A stretch of 64,000 nt of DNA, from positions 1-64,000 of the forward strand of contig NW_026251735.1 in assembly GCF_025024155.1 (NCBI RefSeq), written 5' to 3'. The position numbers and the translations under genes are program-made. Positions 34,029 to 46,455 of this stretch are shown piece by piece. The DNA is from Gamsiella multidivaricata (lineage: Eukaryota; Mortierellomycota; Mortierellomycetes; Mortierellales; Mortierellaceae). Below the pieces are notes generated by a model. The model searched no databases and was not told the origin of the DNA. It was given only the letters and a program-made list of their open reading frames with translations. How positions within the stretch are numbered: the stretch's first letter is position 1; every line of letters starts with the position of its first letter.

Positions 34029-37000
34029 ATGCCCAAGAACCGGGTTTCCTCTCCTACGGCTGCTGGCCATAACACCCAGGAAGAACGTCAGTCCTCAGAG
34101 TCCGGTGACGACCACGACCATGACCACGATCATGATGATGATCATGTTCATGATCACGACCACGACCACGACCACGATCAGGACCCAGCACAAGACCAGG
34201 GACAGGCCAATAATGCCACTGACGGAACAGCGCCCGTAAAGAGAAAACGACTGACCCAGGCGTGCGATCCCTGCCGCAAAAAGAAGATCAAATGCGGTAA
34301 GTGTCTTCGTTTCATGGGATGGCGACGGGCTGGATTGCTGGTTGGTCATCATGAATGTACAAAAAAGGACAACAACAACAAAAAAAAAAGATGGCGACAA
34401 CAACAGCGCCGGCTTGATCGAGAGCAAGGTGTATTGTGTTCAATGGATGCTGCAGCCAAAACACTGGCATAGGTCCTCTTGGCAGCACGATCGGTACCAC
34501 AAGCATGCAGGAACGAATCTTAACACGAGCCTTTGCTATGCATGATTATTAGATGGCGTAAAACCAAGTTGTGCCAATTGCACAAAGCTCAACGTCAATT
34601 GCACGTATCTGCCTAGCATGAAGAAGAGAGGACCTCGCCAGGGCTATATCGAGCTTCTTGAGAAGCGATTGGACAAGATGGAGCAGTTGCTGCAGCATGG
34701 ACCAGCCGCAATTGACCCAGAACTCTTGGACTCGAAAGCGATCCTTAGTTCGCGCCTACGGCCAGGAAGCAGACGGTCTTTATCACCAGCAACAGATGGA
34801 GTACACGGCGAGTCTAGCACGAGGGGAGATCCTGAGGAACGATACTTTGGAACAACATCGGGATACAACTCGCAGTATACAGAATACGACAAGCAGAATG
34901 ACCCAACCAAGCCAATCGTGGGGCCTAAATACAACTCACAATCGACACTACCTCACAGAGATCGGCCCAAGAACCCGATCTACGGCATCAAGGATGAAAT
35001 CCCCAGAAAAGACATTCTCGACCACCTTATCGAACTCTTTTTCGACTCGATCTATTTCCAATTGCCCATTATCCATCCCGGAACATTCATGAAGCAGTAC
35101 AAGGAGGGGAAGATTTCGCCAAATCTGCTGAACGCCATGTGTGCCGCCGTCGCCCGCTTTTCCAATCATCCCGATGTTGTCACCACCCCGGCATTTTTGG
35201 CAGGAGAGCCCTTTGCCACCAGTGTCCGTGGAATGCTGATCGACTCTATCGATATTCCCACGGTCTCAAATGTCCAGGCATTGGTGTTTCTCTCTATGTA
35301 TGAATACGGTGCAGCCAGGGGCCCAAGGGCATGGATGTTTGGTGGTATGGCTTTCCGACAAGCTCAGGAGCTGGGTCTGAATCGCGAGGACAGTAGCCCG
35401 GTTTTCTATTTGAAGGGAGACTGGGTTATGCGTGAGACGCGACGGAGGACGTTCTGGGCATGTTTCATGCTGGACGTCTTGGCTTCGTCCTCATCGGGTA
35501 GGCCAAGGATGATGGATGAACGCGACTGCGAGGTCTTACTACCGAGCGAGGACCATGATTGGTGCGACGAGAGACCAGTTGTCACGGAAATGCTGGACGG
35601 CGGTGATGATTCTTCAGGAACCGAACACGAACCGGCAGCAGTACCAGAAGTAGCCCAGGACAAGCAAAACGAGGACAAACGGAATGAAGACAAAGCTGAG
35701 AGTGGACTGGATGTAACCCTATCGACGGATATAGCCGCGAACACCACCGAAAAGGCACAGGAGGCACTCGAACATAAGGATATCTCAACAGCATCGCCAA
35801 AGACCAGGAGGCAGAGCACAGGACATGCTCTCAGCTCGTTCGCGTATTTGATCCGCATCGTGGCAGTCTTAGGAAAGGTCTCTCAATACGTGAATCGACC
35901 ACGATCGAAAAAGGCCATCCCACCAAATCAGCGAGGCTCAGAGTTCTCGGTGATTGATACCGCCTTGACTGCCTGGCACAAGTCCATCCCGCACCGTCTC
36001 GCATACTCATTGGAGAATGGAAAGATGGTCAAGGATAAGGGTGAGGGCTGCATCATTGTCTTTATGCATGTCATCTATCACACAGCAGTTGTTCTGCTCC
36101 ATCGACCTATTCTCGCGGCAGATAAGGCTGCCTTCCCTCTCGACCCGAGCTTTGTGGAAAACTCAATTGCTCGATGTGCAGATGCAGCCAGCAAAGTTTC
36201 CGATGTTCTCGAATTCGTACAAGCCTACAGCTGTCCACCGCGAATCTTTATCTCGGCGTTTTTCGCTTACCCGGTGTTTACGACGGCGACCATGTATGGG
36301 CTGAGTATGCGATGGAAATAGCAATGGATCTATTTCCCATTGAATGTTGTCGCTAATATATTTATTTCGTTGCCAATAGTCATATCACAAATGCATTTGC
36401 ATCAGATCCGGCTGTGGCATCCAGAGCGCGACGCAGCTTGAGTATCCACGTCAAGATCCTACAGACTATGAAGTCATACTGGTCCATGGCTGACAAGTTC
36501 TTCTATATTATCCGAGATCTGTACTCTATTCAATCCAAGATCAGCTCATCAGCAGCGGCATCCAGGGCAGCAGCCGCATCGCAGGAAGGCTCGGGAAATA
36601 TTCATAACCAATCCGCAATGTTCTCTACTGGTAGAATCAGTGGATCGTCAGAATTGTTGGGCGCACAAAGGATACCGACATCGGAGACAAACAATGTATC
36701 ATCAGAGCCCGACGGCGCCTCAACTGCACCGGAAGCAACTGGCAAACTGGCTTCAATCAGTTCTTTCCTCAAGAGTGACTCTGGTTTGATAGCGCTCTGG
36801 AGACGAGCCACAGAAATGCAGGTCTTGGATAAGGCAAAACAGGAACAAAGGCAGCTGTCGGTGTCGGAGGAGACACTGAAACGGTCTGTCAGTCTCGAAA
36901 TTAAAAAAGAGTTGCACCCACAAGATAAAGCGCTACTGGAACATCGGGCGCGGATGAATGCGCTCGAGATTCAGCAAATCAACCAGGAGTTCGACAGGCG

Positions 37001-38397
37001 ATGGAAGTCTAAGGCTGAAGAGCCACCATCATCTAGGAACAATGCCGCTGAAAATGGGTCTATCATGGAGACAGCTGGAGCTAAGCAGGATCCGACATCA
37101 TCAGAAAAACGACAAAACGAAGAAGACTCCATCAACCCTAAGGGCTCAAAGCAGGCCAAGACATCGAGGGCAACGAAAATATCAAAGTCCACAGGAAGAA
37201 AGACTGGCGGACTCTCTTTATCCAGCACTGACGATATTGAACTGATGCAAGCGCCGAGTGCTGTGCCAGCTAATGCAGGTTCAAATCTCGGAGGCGGGAG
37301 AAATAGCCAGCAATCAAATGGGCAGTCAATCGACCAAACCACCTATCGTCATTCGATCCTGCAGCAGCCTCAACAATTACAGCAACAGGACTCGTATATA
37401 CTTCAGCCAATGCAGATACAGCCACCTTCTGGACCATTGAATGAAGCAGGAAGGGTAACTATATCAACAGGAAATATGGGCAACCATTTGATGGATGTCT
37501 ATGCGCAGCAACAGCAGCAGCAGGAAGCACTCTCGCAATCCATTGATATGATACAGAATGCCAACATCCAGAGACAGCAACAGCAGTTTCAGATACAGCA
37601 GGAGCAGGCGGCGCAGCTGTCATCACTCGCCTTTGGACCGCCAGGCGGATTCACCCCATCGTTCTTAGCATCCTCATCGATGTCGAGCCAGCAGCAAGAG
37701 TTCTCGCCCCAGGGAATACCATCTGGAACCGTATTTGGCCTGCCTCTGGTATACGGAAGCAACTATGGCAACAATCAAGCACAGAAGATCCAGACAGAGT
37801 CCTTGGGATCCTTGTTTGACTTCGCTTTGCCGCAAGGTGATATCTCGTTCCTGTCCAATTCGTTTCAAGTGACGCCTAATATGATGCAGGATAGCCTGGG
37901 ATTCGGCAGTATGGGAAACGTACCCGTTCCTTCGTCGTCAACCAAGCCAATGGGACAGGCATCACAGACCCCAGGGTCTGGACCTATGAGCGACGAAATG
38001 AGCTCTGTTACGGGACTCAGTCCAGCAATCTCTGACACGAAAACTACGTCTTTAAATCGCACCATGGACTCGCCGAGCTCAGACTCTAGCAATCTGTTCA
38101 ATATCTCACCAAGATTGCATAGCTTTCTCATGTCTGACGAGCCATACATGGGTGGCAATGGCGGTGCTGGCGTTAATGGAAGCGGGGTGAACAATAGTGG
38201 AGGTATACAAGCAACTCCAACGAATTTAATACGATACCTGCAGCTTCACCACCAGCAGGAGATGCAGCAACACGAGCTTCAGCAGCAGCAGAACATGCAG
38301 CCTGTACTAAATCAGCAGAATTCATTGATCTACGACGATTACTTTCCATGGAATCCGTTTTCGGCTCTACAGCAGCAGCAACAGCCCTCATTGCAGC

Positions 38398-38431
<34 letters not shown>

Positions 38432-38444
38432 TTCGTCAATGTAA
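34029..38444 (+). CDS. Large Zn2Cys6 transcription factor with fungal-specific regulatory domain
   Basis: Three exons, 34029-34296, 34553-36293 and 36380-38444, give 1357 residues. The ATG at 34029 follows the CT-rich leader. A run of Asp/His repeats (residues about 30-55) precedes the binuclear zinc cluster ACDPCRKKKIKCDG...CANCTKLNVNC, with Cys spacing 2-6-6-2-6; the cluster is split by intron 1. A short linker coiled coil follows (YIELLEKRLDKMEQLL). The fungal-specific middle homology region starts around IPRKDILDHLIELFFDSIYF and includes AFRQAQELGLNREDSS and MRETRRRTFWACFMLD. The last 600 residues are Gln/Ser-rich and end in polyQ, a likely activation region. The protein is nuclear; target genes cannot be inferred. 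Confidence 0.9.
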
Positions 38445-38538
38445 TTGCTATTTATTCGTGTACAAATATTAATAAAAACTCCTATCATATAATACCGCTG
38501 TCCTTGTGCGCATAAAATGTGGAGAAAACAAAGAGGGT

Positions 38539-38757
38539 TTAGGCATCCTTGAGGGTTGAGGCGAGCACCGCCTTCGTCCGCAATTGAGCTCTGAGATGTT
38601 TCCAGATATGGCCCGTGAACATTCCCGGAAGTGCTGCTAGGTTGGTTTGAGGTGCTACTCCAAGTACACCGAGCAAAGTGAAATTAAGTGTATGATGGGT
38701 GTCCAGGATGGCTTCATGCATATGAACAAGGATTCCCATCCGCGCGTCGTAAGCTAA
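38539..38757 (-). CDS. Possible terminal exon of a small unknown gene
   Basis: Minus-strand codons from about 38757, after a pyrimidine-rich acceptor-like TTTATTTAG, to a stop at 38539 read as a coherent segment (MGILVHMHEAILDTHH, NFTLLGVLGVAPQTNL, MFTGHIWKHLRAQLRTKAVL). No first exon or ATG could be placed with confidence in the 200 bases upstream. It may be a small mitochondrial or membrane protein, or chance coding potential. Confidence 0.25.
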   Translation of the reverse strand, partial: LAYDARMGILVHMHEAILDTHHTLNFTLLGVLGVAPQTNLAALPGMFTGHIWKHLRAQLRTKAVLASTLKDA

Positions 38758-38872
38758 ATAAAAAAAGGGACCAATGTTTGCATCCATGCCATGGCCTTTG
38801 TTCCGTGGGAAGAAAAGTAGGACAAGTTGGTCATAGCTCACTCACCAATGCCCAGGGTTAACACCGCGCTGA

Positions 38873-39039
38873 ATGCCTTTCTCTTCTTTTTCTTTCTTTT
38901 TTCTCTCTTTCTTCAACCGCAACTCCTGCACCCACTCTATTCCTTCTCTCATCCCTCTATTCTTTTTCCTCTCTTAACATCTGTTCTTTCATACCTCAAA
39001 CCTTCTTTCCATATATCATAACATCACAAGTCGGCAACC
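38873..39039 (+). promoter_or_regulatory. CT-rich core promoter of NAD-GDH
   Basis: A pyrimidine tract (TTTCTCTTCTTTTTC-like blocks) with a following ATATATCATAAC stretch ends directly before the ATG at 39040. It resembles the CT-rich start regions of highly expressed fungal genes. The assignment rests on composition and position only. Confidence 0.4.
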
Positions 39040-42000
39040 ATGGCTGATCGCTTGCACTCCGGCGTGCTGCCCCATACCGTCAAAAACACATCCGGATACA
39101 TCGAAAATGCATTCCCAGGCAAGGAGGATCAGATGGTCCAGGTTACCGAGTACCTGAGTGAGAAGGCTTTTATCCCTGCTGCTCTTGCTCAGAACGAAGT
39201 GTCGTGGTTCTATGGGTAAGTTTAAAAGCCTGCTCCCTCCAGCTGGAAGCGCGTATAGCCAATGGACGCATGTAGTGACTCAGGAAATCAAAGTGAACGA
39301 CGACAAGATGAGCCGTCGTGCTTGCTGATGAGAGATGGAATGAGCGGAATACTGACACAGCCAATTCACCTCCGCATTGAACAATAGGAACTTGGGTATT
39401 GACGACATGTACTTTGCCTCCGAGTCCGTCGACTCGATCGCCAACCACATCATGGCCCTCTATGGCGCAAAGATCTTCGCCTACACCAAAAACGATAATG
39501 GGCTCGACATCAACCTGGAGCGCGAGACCGAGGAGGGTGCTGTTTACATCCACACCTCCCACCCTGGCGTATCTCAGCTCTATGGTCCACAACATGAGAA
39601 GAGGTAACGAGGTTGATATGATGATATGCAAACACGAGGATCTTCATTGGCGAGGGGACCCATTATGTGATTGTTTTAAGTTAGGGGTTCTTTGGACAGC
39701 TTTTTTGTCATGCTTCCAAGCTAGATGAATGGCACGTACAATTGGCCGAAGAAAAAGGGAAAAAAAAAAGCGAAGGAGCCCAAGGGGAAACCCAATGGAA
39801 TGATGGACATACCCGCTCCATCATGATTGTTGGATTTTGTTCCTTTATTCAGAGCTGTGAGCTGTGATAAAGAGAGTATGAAATTAGAAGCAACATTGGA
39901 GCATGGGAAGTAGGAGAAAGAATTGGGTGGTGCTTGCTGGACAAAAGGTTGAATTGGCTTTATTTATAGAAAAAAGACACAAAGATAGCAAAATAACGGG
40001 ATTGACATGAGGAACAAGAGACAGCAGAAAAGACCAGGGAGGACACACGGGTAACTGACCTTATCTTCATCTTTCTCGTAGAATCGACGCCAAATACCTC
40101 GATGTCAGTAACACGGAGCGCGCCTACCGTCTCGAGTCCTACCGCTCCAAGGGCACTGTGTCGTCCTCATCCTCGACCCAGCTGCGTACCTACTTTGTGC
40201 GCGAGTGCTCCTTTGTGAATCCCGACCCGACCAAGGAGCAGGAGACTGACATCCGCGAGACTGCCGACAAGAGCTTCCTCGAGAAGGCGACCGAAAACAC
40301 CCTCGAAATCTACTCTGCCATCATGAGGATCGCCCTCAGCAGAACTGGTCCTGTCATTGAGATGTTCGAGGTTGAGGGCTCCCGCGAGCGTCGTCTTGTC
40401 GTGGCCTACAAACAGCAGACGACCCAGTCCTTCTTCTCAGCCATCTCGGATCTGTACCACTACTACGACCTGTACTCGACCCGCAAGTACGTCGAACAGT
40501 TCTCGAACGGTATCACGATCATCTCGCTCTATCTCAACCAGATCCCCAAGTCGACTGCACCGCCAATTGAGCACTCGATCCACCAGATCATCAAGGAAGC
40601 TTCGCTGGTCTACTGCTTGCCCATAACCCCTCTCCAGAGTTTCTTCCAGACAAATAAGCTATCGGTCCAAGAGTCGATCTACGGTTACATTGGCTGGATT
40701 TTTGCCCAGCACTTCCTGAACCGTCTCGGAAGCGAATACGTCTCGCTCGTCAACATCCTCGATACCAGTAACTCGACCCATCAGGATGTTCTCACTAAGA
40801 TGAAGAAGCGTCTCCGCACCGATACCTTCACCCGCGACTACATTCTCGAGATCATCAAGACCTACCCCGAGCTCGTCAAACTGCTCTACATCAACTTTGC
40901 CATGATCCACTATGTCAACCCAGCTGTCAATTCGCTCAAGCCCACTCTGTCGTACCAGCGTCTCCGCACGGACGCCATCTTGACTGAGGAGGAACTCTAC
41001 GAAAAGATTCGCCGCACGACCTCTAACTCGCACGAGCTCATGGTCTTTGAATCGTTCCTGATCTTCAACAAGCACGTCCTCAAGACTAACTTTTACCAGC
41101 CCACCAAGGTTGCGCTGTCCTTCCGCATGGACCCATCGTTCCTACCCGAGATCGAGTACCCTACCAAGTTATTTGGCATGTTCCTTGTCATTGGCTCCGA
41201 GTTTCGTGGTTTTCATCTGCGTTTCCGAGATGTCGCTCGTGGAGGAATCCGCATCATTCGCTCACGAAACAGAGAGGCGTACTCGATCAACTTGCGCTCA
41301 CTCTTTGACGAGAACTATGCCCTTGCTGCCACACAGCAGCGTAAAAACAAGGATATTCCTGAGGGCGGCTCCAAGGGAACGATTTTATTGGATGTCAACC
41401 AGCAGGATAAGCCTTTGGTGGCGTTTGAGAAGTACGTCGATGCTATTCTGGACCTTTTGATCCTCGGACAGTCCCCTGGCATCAAGGAGCGTATCGTTGA
41501 TCTGTACAAGAAACCCGAGATTCTCTTTTTTGGACCAGATGAGGGTACTGCCGATTACATGGACTGGGCATCTGCTCATGCACGAGTTCGTGGCGCCTCC
41601 TTCTGGAAGGCCTTCACTACGGGCAAGTCGCAGTCCTTGGGAGGCATTCCTCACGATACCTATGGTATGACGACTCGCTCTGTCCACCAGTATGTCCTGG
41701 GTATCTACCGCAAGCTGGGTCTCAAGGAGGAGAACTGCTCTAAGCTGCAGACTGGAGGTCCAGATGGAGACTTGGGATCAAACGAGATCAAGATCTCGAA
41801 GGACAAGACCTGTGGTATTGTCGATGGATCCGGAGTGCTATACGATCCCGAAGGCATTAACCGCACGGAACTCAGCCGTCTGGCTGAGAATCGTCTTATG
41901 ATCTCGAACTTTGATGTCTCAAAACTGTCGCCCAAGGGATTCCGTGTGCTGGTAGATGAGGTGAACATCAAGCTACCTTCGGGCGAGGTCATTGACGATG

Positions 42001-42740
42001 GCCTGTCGTTCCGCAACAACTTCCATTTGAACCCTATGGTCCGCTGCCAAGTCTTTGTCCCTTGCGGTGGTCGTCCCGAGTCTGTGGACCTTCAGAATGT
42101 TGGACGTCTTTTGGACCACGAGAACCATCCACGGTTCAAGTACATTGTCGAGGGCGCTAACTTGTTTTTCACTCAGGAGGCTCGTCTTCGCCTGGAGCGT
42201 GCTGGTGCGATTGTGTTCAAGGATGCGTCCGCCAACAAGGGGGGCGTGACCTCTTCGTCGCTGGAGGTCTTGGCTGCGCTGGCATTCACGGATGAGGAGT
42301 TTGCTGAGCACATGCAGGTGACGGAGGATCACATCCCAACGTTCTATCAGGATTATGTTAAGGAGGTACAGACGATCATCGAACGCAATGCACAGCTCGA
42401 GTTCGAGGCCCTGTGGAAGGAGCACCAGCGCACGAGGACACCTCGCTCGATTCTTTCGGATGAGCTGTCTTTGGCGATTGTGAACTTGAACGAGAATTTG
42501 CAACATACATCATTGTGGGACAACCTGCCACTGCGCAAGGTGGTCTTGGAGGAGGCGTTCCCGAACCTGTTGTTGAAGCAGGTTGGACTCGACCAGCTCA
42601 TGAACCGTGTGCCTGAGAATTATGTGCGTGCGATCTTTGGATCATACTTGGCGTCGCGCTTTGTGTACAAGTATGGCACAGAACCAAGCCAGTTTGCGTT
42701 CTTTGAGTTCATGACGCCTTACTTCTCCAAAATCCAGTGA
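39040..42740 (+). CDS. GDH2: NAD-dependent glutamate dehydrogenase (large type)
   Basis: Exons 39040-39215, 39388-39603 and 40082-42740 give 1016 residues, the size class of yeast Gdh2 (about 1090). The enzyme oxidises glutamate to 2-oxoglutarate and ammonia with NAD+, feeding carbon from amino acids into the TCA cycle. The catalytic part shows GFHLRFRDVARGGIRI, the substrate/Lys region PEGGSKGTILLDV, FFGPDEGTADYMDWA, LGGIPHDTYGMTTRSVHQY, the NAD-site neighbourhood GGPDGDLGSNEIKIS and KYIVEGANLFFTQEARLRLE. The N-terminal 350 residues are the regulatory extension of this class. Intron 2 is 478 nt, far longer than others here. Codon use in exon 3 favours C-ending codons, as in highly expressed genes. 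Confidence 0.95.
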
Positions 42741-44698
42741 ACGAGATAAATCGCCCCCTTTACACCCCACCCACCCATTTTTGCACACGAAGTTGTATAT
42801 TTTTACTTTCCTTTCTATTCATTCTTTTCCTTTTTTATGTACAAAGTGAGTCGTTTAGATATCCAGATGTCAGTCTCGTTCAGGTTTTTTTTTTTTGTAG
42901 TCTACTGTCGGCTCATGATGCCTATCCTGAATCACAAAGTTTGTGTGATACATATGCTTTTCGATTTGCTCCCGAAATGTGGGGTTTGGGCGCAGCAATT
43001 TTTTTTATATTCCGTCGGACAGTGAAACAATCGAGATTCGTTGCGAACTTGTAGTCCGCGACAGTAGATGCTTCTTAATCATTGACGATCTCATCTTGCA
43101 CTATGAACGCGACGATATCGATGGATCGTTCTTTTTTTTTTTTTTTTGTTTTTCCACCTATTACTAAATGGTTGTTGAATGCTGCTGCTCGGTCAATGTA
43201 TTGTACTTCACACCCTTTCCAAGTGCGAATTTTATTGGATTGCTCCTACAGCTCCTCGCCGACTACATTATATTATTGGGGAAGGGAAGACACAGTGTGT
43301 CGAAGATCGATAGGGAATTGACGAGTACTGACGAGGATTATCATGGGCATGAATAAGGACATGCTAGAGGTGCTTTACGGCGGCAGTTGACGCAGGAGAG
43401 GAAGTATATGTCCATCATTCGGGATGAAAAGGAACTCTAGAAAGTAGAGAGACCGCCATTTCACGTGGCTGTGCCATTAACTCACCGTCCCTTTGAGCAG
43501 AAGGAACAGGCGGAAGAGGGATGATGGACAGGGGCAATGGTAGCTGGTTGAGAGAGTAACAATAAGCAAGGGAGATATCCTATGTGACTAGGAGGTCATC
43601 GATCTTCATGCCATTGATGTCCTAATTGAGCAGTGTCATGTTCGGCAGTAATAAAGCGGAACCCATGGGCATTACTGCCTCGAATGGACCGGCGCTAGCG
43701 GCGTTGGAGTTAAGGCAGGAGTCGTTGTTTGGGATTGCCGAAAGCTGTTGGGAGCTCAATGAAAAAGAATGGCGAAAAAGAGGAGTGGAGGTTACGGCTC
43801 CACACTCAGAGAGCATCTATAAGATGTAAAGTGCAGAAATATGGTCTAATAATAATAGGGATAGGACCCCGAATATGCTTCGTGTCTGATGATCTGACCG
43901 GCCTCAACTCGGTCCGCGATGAACCTCAGCCCTTCGCTAACTGCTTAATCATGTTCAGCCTCTGCAGTACGCTCCATGGCGGTTGGGACGAGCAGCCTCT
44001 GACAATACTGCTCAAAGTGTACTTCGTATGCGGTGTTCGCTTGCGGATGAAACTTGCTGAGGACTAAACGCTATCGTGGGACCTCCTCATGCAAATGGCC
44101 TTTGTAGCGAGTCCGCGATCCATTTTTTTTCCGTTCCAGATAGCGCTGGCCAGCACGAGTATGCAGCGATAACTCGCTCGTGATCTTCCCTCTCTGCTGA
44201 ATCGTTGAAGCACAACAGTTGTTGCGTACAGATATTAAAGAGTTGCGTGGATAGACAACTACCCATCCTTGAACTAAACTGCTAAACAATGATTTGCGTT
44301 TTTCCTTGGCTGTTGATGCCTTCCTCCAGGCCCGAACACCCGAATAAAAAGTAGCACCATTGCCTTTTTGCTTCCAGCAAGTTGATTGGCTGCGGTGGCC
44401 AGCAATGTCGCTGGCTGCGTGAAGACGGGCGTAGCGATGGCGGAAGTGGAGCGAAGAGAAGAGTAGGGATAAGAGGAACATGGCCCTTCCAACCAGGCCT
44501 GGGTAGGAACTGCCTTTGGCTGCACGTCCGTGAGTCCGTGCGTCCGTCTGTGTCGGCCCCTCAACCGAGCGCGTCTTCCATAGATCCTCCAACCTTATTT
44601 TTTTTTCGCTCGTGGGCTTGACCCATGTCCTGGTGCAACTGCCGCCCTCATTCCTTCTCACTGTTTCTCATTCCCCTTTTTCATCACCAACAGGAGAC
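42741..44698. other. Intergenic stretch with T tracts and no supported gene
   Basis: About 2 kb between two plus-strand genes. T runs occur near 42885, 43001 and 43132. Short frames at 43626-44067 (plus) and 44071-44661 (minus) lack domain features; the latter overlaps the PPT1 promoter. I see no RNA gene. Confidence 0.35.
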
Positions 44699-46297
44699 AT
44701 GCATTTCTCTGTCCTCTCGTTCCCACTCTCGCTCTCAGTGGCAGCATTAACCGCTCTGAGTAGCTCTGCGATCGCTGCCAAGATTCCCATTCGACCCGTC
44801 GTGTTCTACCATGGCATGGGTGACTCTGCTCACTCCGACGGTATGCTGGAGCTCTTTGCTTCCATCCAGGAAATCGCTCCAGAGATTTTTATCCACAGTA
44901 TCGCTGTACGTTCTTACGCAACTAGGGCATCCTATAATGCACTGAAGCGGGGCTTTCTTTTTTTTTTTTACTGACCTTAAGAGACATTTCTTTATAATCC
45001 ATTGTCTAGCTGGCAACATCCGAGGCTGAAGACCAGCGGGCGGGGTTCTTCGGAAACGTGAATAAGCATGCAAGTTTATTTTATCTCACAACGACACTCT
45101 ACACTCTAGCATTAAAAGGTATTACTCAATTGCCCACACTCTAACCGCTACCATACCGTCTTTCCATCTCCCTTTCTCGATTACAGATTGATGTTGTCTG
45201 CCACCAACTCAAGGCAGTAAAGGAGCTAGAGGGTGGATTCAATGCCGTCGGATTCTCCCAAGGAGGCCAGTTCTTGCGTGCGTACATCCAGCGCTGCAAC
45301 GATCCACCCGTCCACAATCTTGTGACGCTCGGTTCGCAACATGGTGGTGTCTCTGATATCCCGGGTTGCATGCTGGAGGACCCATCCTGTCGCCTGATGC
45401 GCTCCATTGCCAGGAGTGGTGTCTACAGTAGATATGTCCGCGACCACATCGTTCAGGCCCAATACTACAAGGTATCATATTGACGGTCGATAACGAGGAA
45501 TAGGAACAAGGAACAAAAAGGCATTTGACTCTAGCTCTCGACTGTTCTCACTGGTTAGGATCCACACAACTTGCAAACCTATCTGCAGCGAAACATCTTT
45601 TTACCGGACATCAATAACGAGCTGACACCCAAGAATGCAACCTACAAGAAGAACCTTTCCAGTATTAACAAACTAGTTATGTTCTTGTTCATGGATGACA
45701 TCACCGTCAAGCCCAAAGAAACCGCCGTAAGTCAGCCCGCACATGTCTCTTTCATTCCATCTGTGGACGCGGACTTGGACTTGTAACTAAACAAAAAAAA
45801 AAAACTCTTAATGCTAGTGGTTCGGATTTCAAGACGAGACTGGGGACATTGTCGATCTGGAGGATCAGGACCAGTACAAAAAAGACTGGCTGGGCCTCAG
45901 GACCATGGACCAAGCCGGCAAACTCGTATTTGATATCATGGAAGGTGAACACGTAGGTTGACGCCCAACCAGATTTCGTCCGCTCATGTCTTACTCTTGG
46001 TTCTAATATCCACGCTCCCCATACTTTTTATAGATGCAATTCTCGCTCGAAGACTTTAATGAGAGGATCACTCTCCCATATCTCCTGGAGATCGAAGACG
46101 GCGATGACAACGATGGTGATGATGGCCGCAAAGGAAAGAAGAAACATCATCGCAAGCATGGAGAGGACAAGAATCACCAAGGAAAACACCATAAGAAGTG
46201 CCATAAGAAGCATCATGGAAAGCACCGACAAGACATGGTGGATCAATCCGAGATCGTTGTTGACTGGCAGATCGACCTACAGCAGCAAGTCCTTTGA
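44699..46297 (+). CDS. PPT1: Palmitoyl-protein thioesterase 1 homologue
   Basis: Six exons, 44699-44905, 45010-45069, 45187-45471, 45559-45726, 45818-45952 and 46034-46297, give 372 residues; human PPT1 has 306. A signal peptide (FPLSLSVAALTALSSSAIAA) fits a lysosome/vacuole enzyme that removes fatty acyl groups from S-acylated proteins. Motifs are RPVVFYHGMGDSAHSD, GFSQGGQFLRAYIQRC (nucleophile Ser), LGSQHGGVSDIPGC, KKDWLGLRTMDQAGKLVF (likely catalytic Asp) and GEHMQFSLEDF (catalytic His). Intron 2 uses a GC donor (45070), which the alignment FFGNVNKH/IDVVC requires. A strikingly His/Lys-rich insertion sits near the C-terminus (46130-46235) and makes the protein longer than relatives. Confidence 0.94.
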
Positions 46298-46455
46298 AAA
46301 TTGCGTCTTCACAAATATGCAGCGTTGTATCTACATGCCATATAAAAAGGGGGAATATCGTCGTTGTCCGCATGCTATTTATTGTATATGCCTCATTCTT
46401 AGCATGAAAAACTATTAAATAATGTCCATGATGCCGAGGATATGTGAGGCCTCGC

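Noticed and set aside
43626..44067. Two overlapping plus-strand frames
   Set aside because: No domain, no splice structure and no sign of transposon ends; likely chance.
44071..44661. 196-codon minus-strand frame upstream of PPT1
   Set aside because: Composition is Arg/Ser-rich without structure, and it fills the PPT1 promoter region; likely spurious.
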